From Providencia sp. (GTDB lineage Bacteria; Pseudomonadota; Gammaproteobacteria; Enterobacterales; Enterobacteriaceae), in assembly GCF_003533305.1 (NCBI RefSeq), contig NZ_DOEH01000014.1:11882-75881 (forward strand): a stretch of 64,000 bases of DNA, read 5' to 3'. How positions within the stretch are numbered: position 1 is the stretch's first letter; each line of letters starts with the position of its first letter. The notes under the pieces were generated by a model. That model saw only the letters and a list, made by a program, of their open reading frames with translations. It was not told the DNA's origin and did no database searches. Position numbers and translations under genes: made by a program. Of this stretch, positions 58,480-64,000 are shown piece by piece.

Positions 58480-59136
58480 GTGAGCAACACTATTGGCGTT
58501 AGAGCAAAACAAAAAGAAAAAACTCGTCGTTCACTCGTCGAAGCTGCATTTAGCCAATTAAGCGCCGAACGGAGTTTTACAAGCCTTAGCTTGCGTGAAG
58601 TTGCCCGTGAAGCAGGTATCGCACCAACCTCATTTTATCGACATTTTAAAGATGTTGATGAACTTGGGCTAACAATGGTTGATGAAAGCGGTCTTATGTT
58701 GCGTCAACTGATGAGACAAGCTCGCCAGCGCATTGCTAAAGGCGGGAGTGTGATCCGTACATCAATCTCGACCTTTATGGAATTTATTGGTAATAACCCC
58801 AATGCCTTTAGGTTACTATTGCGTGAACGTTCAGGAACCTCCGCAGAATTTCGTGCCGCAGTCGCCAGAGAAATTCAGCACTTTATTGCCGAACTAGCAG
58901 ATTACCTTGAGTTAGAAAACCATATGCCTCGTCATTTTACTGAGATGCAAGCAGAAGCAATGGTCACGATTGTATTCAGTGCAGGTGCTGAAGCGCTTGA
59001 TGTTGATGAAGAAAAGCGACAGTACCTCGAAGAACGGTTGGTACTACAGTTACGAATGATCGCCAAAGGCGCGTATTACTGGTATCGCCGTGAACAAGAA
59101 AAACAAAATCAAACTGCCCCGGACCTAACGAAATAA
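58480..59136 (+). CDS. fabR: TetR-family repressor of unsaturated fatty acid synthesis FabR
   Basis: A 218-residue TetR regulator nearly identical to E. coli FabR (about 215 aa): [27 protein letters not shown], helix-turn-helix [28 protein letters not shown], and [41 protein letters not shown]. It represses fabA and fabB in response to the saturated to unsaturated acyl ratio. The start is a GTG (58480) with AGGA five bases upstream, the best-supported start since no ATG aligns. yijD follows after 13 bases in an operon. Confidence 0.94.
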   Translation: MSNTIGVRAKQKEKTRRSLVEAAFSQLSAERSFTSLSLREVAREAGIAPTSFYRHFKDVDELGLTMVDESGLMLRQLMRQARQRIAKGGSVIRTSISTFMEFIGNNPNAFRLLLRERSGTSAEFRAAVAREIQHFIAELADYLELENHMPRHFTEMQAEAMVTIVFSAGAEALDVDEEKRQYLEERLVLQLRMIAKGAYYWYRREQEKQNQTAPDLTK

Positions 59137-59149
59137 TTAAGGAGAATCA

Positions 59150-59542
59150 ATGAAGGATCACAAAAGTTATGAAAGAAGCACATTGCTATTGGCCTTAGTG
59201 ATTGGTTTGTCAACGCATGGGACTTTCTCTGCGATGTTTAACTCTTTAGTTGAGTTTTCTATCTTCCCAGTCATTACCTTAGTACTTGCTGTTTATTGTT
59301 TACACCAGCGTTATTTACATCATGCGATGCCTATAGGGTTACCCAAGTTCGTAGTTGGTAATTTCTTTATTGGTGTTTTTGGTTATGCCGCTATTTTACG
59401 TGTTCAACATCCTGAAATTGGCTCTAACTTTATTCCAGCAACCATTATTGTGATTCTCGCTTTGTGGCTATATAAAAGCTGGAAAACGCGCAAACAAGAA
59501 CAATTAGAATTAGCCGCGGAACGCGAAGAAGCTGAAGTTTAG
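59150..59542 (+). CDS. yijD: YijD family inner-membrane protein
   Basis: A 130-residue protein with four hydrophobic segments (LLLALVIGLSTHGTFSAMF; FPVITLVLAVYCLH; FVVGNFFIGVFGYAAIL; PATIIVILALWLY) and a charged C-terminal tail slightly longer than in E. coli YijD (119 aa). Function is not known; its conserved pairing with fabR suggests a role in lipid or membrane homeostasis. AAGGAG lies just before the ATG. A strong bidirectional terminator follows. Confidence 0.92.
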   Translation: MKDHKSYERSTLLLALVIGLSTHGTFSAMFNSLVEFSIFPVITLVLAVYCLHQRYLHHAMPIGLPKFVVGNFFIGVFGYAAILRVQHPEIGSNFIPATIIVILALWLYKSWKTRKQEQLELAAEREEAEV

Positions 59543-59568
59543 TATTGCTTGGACGAATAAGATTAAAG

Positions 59569-59602
59569 CGCCGTTATTGATTATTCAAATAACGGCGTTT
59601 TT
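59569..59602. terminator. Bidirectional terminator between yijD and trmA
   Basis: Stem CGCCGTTATT/AATAACGGCG with TTTTT on the plus side; the minus side is CTTTAATC. Confidence 0.88.
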
Positions 59603-59613
59603 CGTTATAAAGA

Positions 59614-60714
59614 CTAACGGCGAGTCAATAGCACACCGCTTTCCATATGATGGGTATAAGGGAACTGATCAAATAGGGCAAGTTTTTCTATTTTATGTGT
59701 TTTATTTAGTACTGATAAATTATCGCTGAGCGTCTCAGGATTACAGGAGATATAAAGAATATTGTCGTACTCTTGGACTAACTGCACTGTTTTATCATCT
59801 AAGCCACTACGAGGCGGATCAACAAAAATGGTGTTGCATTGATAATCTGCAAGGTTGATCCCTTCTAAGCGACGAAATTCACGAGCTCCATTCATTGCTT
59901 GTGTAAAATCTTCAGCAGACATTCGGATAATCTGCACATTTTTAATGTTATTGGCTTCTATATTATATTGAGCAGCAGAAACTGACGGCTTCGCAATCTC
60001 AGTCGCTAATACACGGTTGAAATTTTGTGCTAGCGCCAATGAGAAATTACCATTCCCGCAATACAATTCTAATAAGTCACCAGTAGCGCCTTTTGTTGCG
60101 GCAATGGCCCACTCTAACATCTTAATATTGACCTGTGCATTGGGCTGAGTGAAGCTATTTTCAACTTGGCGATAAATCATTTCTCTGCCATTAACAGGCA
60201 AGACTTCATCAACATAATCATTATCTAGCATGATTTTTGTTTTTGATGCACGGCCAATAACTTGAACATCAAAACCTTTCGCAGCTAATGCCGCTTTTAG
60301 TTTTTTTGCTTCATAAGTCCACTCATCACCTAGCTTTTTATGGTAAAGCAAAGAAACAATTAACTTATTGCTCAGTGTTGAAAGGTAATCGACTTGAAAT
60401 AGCTTGTGGCGAAGTAATTCACTCTGCTTAATTAATGGCAATAACTCAGCCATTATTTGATTAATTAATTGGCTAGCGACAGGAAATTGTTCAATGTGAA
60501 TGCGTTCCTTTGTCTCTTTATCAAACATAATATGGAACAGGTCATCACCTTCATGCCAGAGTCTGAACTCCGCACGCATCCGATAATGGGATTTTGGAGA
60601 TGAAAAAATTTCAGGTTCGGGTGCTGCATAAGGAGCCATTATCCCCTTCAATCGGTTCACTTTTTCTGCAAGTTGCAGTTCATAATGTTCGGTGTGCAAC
60701 GTGTTTTGCATCAT
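59614..60714 (-). CDS. trmA: tRNA (uracil-5-)-methyltransferase
   Basis: A 366-residue SAM-dependent methyltransferase making m5U54 in the tRNA T-loop, the E. coli TrmA length. [16 protein letters not shown] is the SAM motif, VDPPRSGLD contains the catalytic region, and the nucleophilic Cys is in [11 protein letters not shown]; the C-terminal [13 protein letters not shown] holds the general-base Glu. The ATG at 60714 gives the E. coli length; the adjacent ATG at 60711 has better spacing (7 bases) to GGAG. The longest frame starts at 60735 and is probably wrong. Confidence 0.95.
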   Translation of the reverse strand: MMQNTLHTEHYELQLAEKVNRLKGIMAPYAAPEPEIFSSPKSHYRMRAEFRLWHEGDDLFHIMFDKETKERIHIEQFPVASQLINQIMAELLPLIKQSELLRHKLFQVDYLSTLSNKLIVSLLYHKKLGDEWTYEAKKLKAALAAKGFDVQVIGRASKTKIMLDNDYVDEVLPVNGREMIYRQVENSFTQPNAQVNIKMLEWAIAATKGATGDLLELYCGNGNFSLALAQNFNRVLATEIAKPSVSAAQYNIEANNIKNVQIIRMSAEDFTQAMNGAREFRRLEGINLADYQCNTIFVDPPRSGLDDKTVQLVQEYDNILYISCNPETLSDNLSVLNKTHKIEKLALFDQFPYTHHMESGVLLTRR

Positions 60715-60835
60715 ATGGCTCCATAAAACAGTCAAAATTCTTATCAGGGGCGAAATTGTAGGGAAAGCAGCGAAGATGTCCAGTTTTCATTATGCATCCA
60801 TAGACTCTAGTCGCGAATCGACTTAGGATAATAGC

Positions 60836-61105
60836 GCTGTGGTTTTATGAATGAATAGGGAATCTGGTGGGAATCCAGAACTGACGCGCAACGGTAATTA
60901 AGATTATACCCGTCATACTTCAAGCCGCATGGTTGTTGACTTCGCAAAGCTACCCAAACTATATACTTATATATGCTTATTGGGATTTCGTTTGTCGCTT
61001 ACATGCAATTTGAGTTATTTAGGGAATAAATGCAGATATAAAACATGGTTGTGTTTTGTATGAGCATTTAATTTATAACTCTTTTAGTCCGATACCTACC
61101 ACGGC
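60836..61105 (+). ncRNA. Cobalamin riboswitch upstream of btuB, interrupted by an ERIC element
   Basis: The core AATAGGGAATCTGGTGGGAA and ACTGACGCGCAACGGTAA (60856-60897) matches the E. coli btuB aptamer closely. The 3' B12-box region AGTCCGATACCTACC (61086-61100) is recognisable but lacks one base and has G to A relative to E. coli AGCCCGAAGACCTGCC. The closing P1 helix pairs GCTGTGGT (60836-60843) with ACCACGGC (61098-61105), one G-U. Between core and B12 box lies a 124-bp ERIC. Downstream, CGGAAA/TTTCCG near the start codon could form the expression-platform hairpin. In E. coli adenosylcobalamin binding blocks btuB translation. Confidence 0.85.
60905..61028. repeat. ERIC element inserted in the cobalamin riboswitch
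   Basis: Begins TATACCCGTCATACTTCAAG, contains a TATATACTTATATATGC centre and ends TGCAATTTGAGTTATTTAGG plus GAATA; terminal TA is the usual ERIC target duplication. The central part is diverged from consensus. Confidence 0.88.
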
Positions 61106-61192
61106 TTTAATCGCTTCGTTGAATATTAGCGCGAACCTTATATTCGACCTCGCGGAAATTTTAATTAAATTGATTTTCCGAGTGTAATCATA

Positions 61193-63118
61193 ATGAATAA
61201 TAATAAGTTGCTGCCTTTATCGGTCGCTGCTATAGCAGTGTTGTGTGGGATTTCTTCTTTGGCAAGCGCAAGTGCAAACAATAAGTCTGACGAGCTCGTT
61301 GTGTCTGCAAATCGTTTTGAACAACCCATTTCTTCTATATTAGCACCTGTCACTGTTGTGACTCGTGAAGAAATAGATCGCTGGCAGTCCAATACCGTTA
61401 TTGATGTTCTGAGACGTTTACCGGGTGTGGATGTTGCTCAAAATGGTGGAATGGGGCAACAAAGCTCCCTTTTTATTCGCGGTACTGAATCACGTCATGT
61501 GCTTGTATTAATTGATGGTGTTCGTCTAAACCAAGCCGGTATTTCTGGTTCTTCTGATATGAGCCAAATTCCTATCTCTTTGGTTCAAAAAATTGAATAC
61601 ATTCGTGGGGCAAGATCGGCAGTATACGGTTCGGATGCAGTAGGTGGTGTGGTCAATATTATTACGCGCCGTGATAACGATGGCACAACTTTAAATGCAG
61701 GTATTGGGTCACACAGTTACCAAAACTATAACGGTTCGACTCAGCAAAAAATTGGTGAAAATACAACGGTAACAGCTGCTGGAGCTTATACTCATACCAA
61801 AGGGTTTGATGTGGAGGCAAGGGGAAGCACGGGGAATTACCCAGATGGATATCGCCAACCAGATAAAGATGGTTTCTTGAATAAAACCCTATGGTTGGGA
61901 ATTGAACATCAATTTTCCCCGAATATTTCGGCTTATGCCCGTGGCTATGGCTATGATAACCGTACGGATTATGATGGTAGCTATGACACTGATTATACAA
62001 ATATGCAGCATTACCTTGTTGATACGCGTAAGTTCTCAAGTCGAACTTATGAAACAGGCCTGAAATACCATCAAGGTAATTATTCAACCTCACTTCTAGG
62101 AAGTTATAGTCACTCCAAAGATTACAATTATGATCCAAGATACGGCCAATACGGGCAATATTCTAATTTGGATGAGTCGAAACAGTATAATTTGCAATGG
62201 GGCAACAATTACCAATTTGGTAAAGGTAGCCTCAGCACTGGTGTTGATTATCAACGTCAAAGTGTTGAGCCTGGTGGTTATACAAAGACGAGTAAAACAG
62301 AAATTGTTAACAACACTGGTATCTATCTTACAGGGCAATACGCACTAATAGATTCAGTGATTGCAGAAGCTGCTATACGTTCTGACCACCACTCAGAATT
62401 TGACTGGCATACAACGTGGCAGTCTGGGCTAAGTTGGGAATTTTATGATGGCTATAAACTGGTTGGTTCTTATGCTACTGCCTACAAAGCGCCTAATTTA
62501 AATCAGTTATATGTAGATAACCCTTCATGGAAAATGAAAGGAAACCCAAACTTAAAACCTGAAGAAAGCCAGCAATGGGAAATTGGTTTAGAAGGCACAA
62601 CAGGCCCTTTATTCTGGCAAATCAATGCATACCATAATGATATTGATAATTTAATCGCCTATACGTCAGGCGCACAGTTCAATACCTATGAAAACATTGG
62701 TAAGGCTGAAATTAAAGGTGTGGAATGGGTTGGGGAGTTTGAAACGTGGATGTTCCACCATCAATTTACCTATCAATATATCGATCCACGTAATAAAGAT
62801 ACCAATCAAGTATTGGCACGCCGTGCTCAGCAACAAGTTAAGTATCAGTTAGATTGGAATGTAGAAAAATTAGATATGGGCTTGACCTATCAATATATCG
62901 GCTCACGACATGATACTGCTTATTATGAGAATGGTAAGTCAGAAAGCCTAAAACTCGGCGGTGTTAGCATCTGGGATCTCACGGCTGCATATCCAATCAC
63001 TTCACATCTCACAATTCGTGGTAAAATAGCTAATATGTTCGATAAAGACTATGAGACCGCGTATGGTTACCGCACCGCAGGAAGAGAATATTTCCTTACC
63101 GGAAGCTACAACTTCTGA
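61193..63118 (+). CDS. btuB: TonB-dependent vitamin B12 receptor BtuB
   Basis: A 641-residue outer-membrane receptor (E. coli 614 aa). After a signal peptide ending ASA comes the TonB box [13 protein letters not shown], the plug domain ([63 protein letters not shown]) and a 22-strand barrel with a Ca-binding-loop Asp-rich segment near [15 protein letters not shown]. It ends YNF with a terminal Phe. The barrel has several longer loops than E. coli BtuB, consistent with phage or colicin pressure. Translation is probably governed by the upstream riboswitch. murI overlaps its last 56 bases. Confidence 0.97.
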   Translation: MNNNKLLPLSVAAIAVLCGISSLASASANNKSDELVVSANRFEQPISSILAPVTVVTREEIDRWQSNTVIDVLRRLPGVDVAQNGGMGQQSSLFIRGTESRHVLVLIDGVRLNQAGISGSSDMSQIPISLVQKIEYIRGARSAVYGSDAVGGVVNIITRRDNDGTTLNAGIGSHSYQNYNGSTQQKIGENTTVTAAGAYTHTKGFDVEARGSTGNYPDGYRQPDKDGFLNKTLWLGIEHQFSPNISAYARGYGYDNRTDYDGSYDTDYTNMQHYLVDTRKFSSRTYETGLKYHQGNYSTSLLGSYSHSKDYNYDPRYGQYGQYSNLDESKQYNLQWGNNYQFGKGSLSTGVDYQRQSVEPGGYTKTSKTEIVNNTGIYLTGQYALIDSVIAEAAIRSDHHSEFDWHTTWQSGLSWEFYDGYKLVGSYATAYKAPNLNQLYVDNPSWKMKGNPNLKPEESQQWEIGLEGTTGPLFWQINAYHNDIDNLIAYTSGAQFNTYENIGKAEIKGVEWVGEFETWMFHHQFTYQYIDPRNKDTNQVLARRAQQQVKYQLDWNVEKLDMGLTYQYIGSRHDTAYYENGKSESLKLGGVSIWDLTAAYPITSHLTIRGKIANMFDKDYETAYGYRTAGREYFLTGSYNF

Positions 63119-63926
63119 TAACAACCAATCTGTTCGCCCGACCATTCTAGTATTTGACTCTGGAGTGGGCGGGTTATCTGTCTATCGTGAAGTCAAAAAA
63201 TTGATCCCCAATGCGCACTATATATATGCATTCGATAACGAAGCTTTCCCCTATGGTGAAAAAAGTGAAGCTTTTATTATTGATAGGGTCTATCAAATCG
63301 TTAAAGCTATTGCAGCAAAGCACCCTTTAACCATCACAATTATTGCTTGTAATACGGCAAGTACCGTCAGTCTTCCCAATCTTAGAGCCAATTTTAAATT
63401 TCCTGTAGTTGGTGTTGTCCCTGCAATAAAGCCTGCGACCAAACTCACCCGCAATGGAGTGGTTGGATTATTGGCAACAAAAGGCACGGTAAATCGTGAA
63501 TACACCAAAGAGCTTATCGAACGATTTGCCACAGATTGCAAAGTGGTTTCTTTAGGTTCGGCCGAATTAGTGCAATTGGCAGAAAGAAAACTACATGGTG
63601 AAACCTTACCATTAGACGAAGTTGCACAAACTGTCAGGCCATGGCTAAGAATGTCAGAACCGCCAGATACGGTTATTTTAGGTTGCACTCATTTTCCACT
63701 CTTAATAGAAGAGCTAGAAAAAGTGCTGCCAGATGGCACAAGGTTTATTGATTCGGGAGCCGCAATTGCGAGAAGAACAGTTTGGCTGATCAATAATCAA
63801 GCCGAAATTATTGAATCTGATGAAGAAGATTTTGCATATTGCATGCTAATGAATGAAAGCGTACAGGGATTGCGACCTGTTCTTGAGGCTGAAGGCTTTA
63901 TTTCGCTGAAAAAACTAGCTATCTAA
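63063..63926 (+). CDS. murI: Glutamate racemase
   Basis: A 287-residue racemase (E. coli 285 aa) supplying D-glutamate for peptidoglycan. The two catalytic cysteines are in [11 protein letters not shown] and [24 protein letters not shown] and [10 protein letters not shown] are signatures. ATG 63063 aligns exactly with the E. coli start and gives the same 56-base overlap with btuB; an in-frame ATG at 63051 is also open. The first 27 residues are the leader that in E. coli MurI is needed for activation by UDP-MurNAc-Ala. Confidence 0.95.
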   Translation: MVTAPQEENISLPEATTSDNNQSVRPTILVFDSGVGGLSVYREVKKLIPNAHYIYAFDNEAFPYGEKSEAFIIDRVYQIVKAIAAKHPLTITIIACNTASTVSLPNLRANFKFPVVGVVPAIKPATKLTRNGVVGLLATKGTVNREYTKELIERFATDCKVVSLGSAELVQLAERKLHGETLPLDEVAQTVRPWLRMSEPPDTVILGCTHFPLLIEELEKVLPDGTRFIDSGAAIARRTVWLINNQAEIIESDEEDFAYCMLMNESVQGLRPVLEAEGFISLKKLAI

Positions 63927-63977
63927 GTTAAATCTGATGGAAAGCTGAGCAAACAAATAAAAAGTTTAAAAAAAGGG

Positions 63978-64000
63978 TTGCCAGAATTTTCTGACTCCCT
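63978..64000 (+). promoter_or_regulatory. Upstream half of a ribosomal RNA P1 promoter
   Basis: TTGCCA (-35) followed by a 16-base spacer ending ACTCCC, with the window's last base as the expected first T of TATAAT. The ACTCCC just before the -10 is shared with E. coli rrnB P1, and an A-rich UP-element-like stretch lies upstream. murI-rrnB is the E. coli order. Confidence 0.75.

Overview
The window is chromosomal DNA from an enterobacterium. Gene order largely follows the E. coli 88-90 min region: pfkA-sbp, tpiA-yiiQ-fpr-emrD, glpFK-zapB-rraA-menA-hslVU-ftsN-cytR-priA-rpmE, metJ/metBL, ppc, metF, argE/argCB(G)H, oxyR/sthA/fabR-yijD/trmA/btuB-murI, ending at an rRNA operon promoter. Base composition is moderately AT-rich, argG lies inside argCBGH, and the proteins are close to but distinct from E. 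coli. I infer Morganellaceae, most likely Providencia. The species is not fixed by the sequence.

Layout. 0-6 kb: end of a HutD/Ves-family gene, the lipoprotein protease loiP, a two-gene acyltransferase/CDP-diglyceride synthase-like pair, pfkA and sbp. 6-11.5 kb: an accessory block on the minus strand with an exported hydroxyisourate hydrolase and an exported two-domain NagZ-like family 3 glycosidase flanked by two OmpG-like porins; the glycosidase has a textbook CRP site. 11.7-15.9 kb: tpiA, yiiQ, fpr and divergent emrD. 15.9-21 kb: one 1698-residue protein with duplicated PA14-like domains and an odd HExxxHGxGxxH zinc-site motif, occupying the place of E. coli glpX. 21-34 kb: core genes from glpKF to the L31 gene, then an unrecognised lipoprotein. 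34-41.7 kb: the methionine repressor and biosynthesis genes with met boxes, and ppc. 41.8-46.5 kb: gadC-gadB acid resistance and a divergent choloylglycine-hydrolase/penicillin-acylase-family (C59) gene, which together look like gut adaptation. 46.5-53.5 kb: metF and the arginine genes with paired ARG boxes. 53.5-55.5 kb: an orphan fimbrial-like exported protein and a 1.5 kb AT-rich gap. 55.5-64 kb: oxyR, sthA, fabR-yijD, trmA, btuB with a cobalamin riboswitch, and murI.

ERIC/IRU-type repeats and their shortened relatives occur in at least eight intergenic sites. One full-length copy sits inside the variable region of the btuB cobalamin riboswitch, between its conserved core and its B12 box. 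This is the most unusual regulatory structure in the window. An array of ten perfect 8-bp repeats lies between sthA and fabR. No CRISPR array, tRNA, insertion sequence or prophage was seen.
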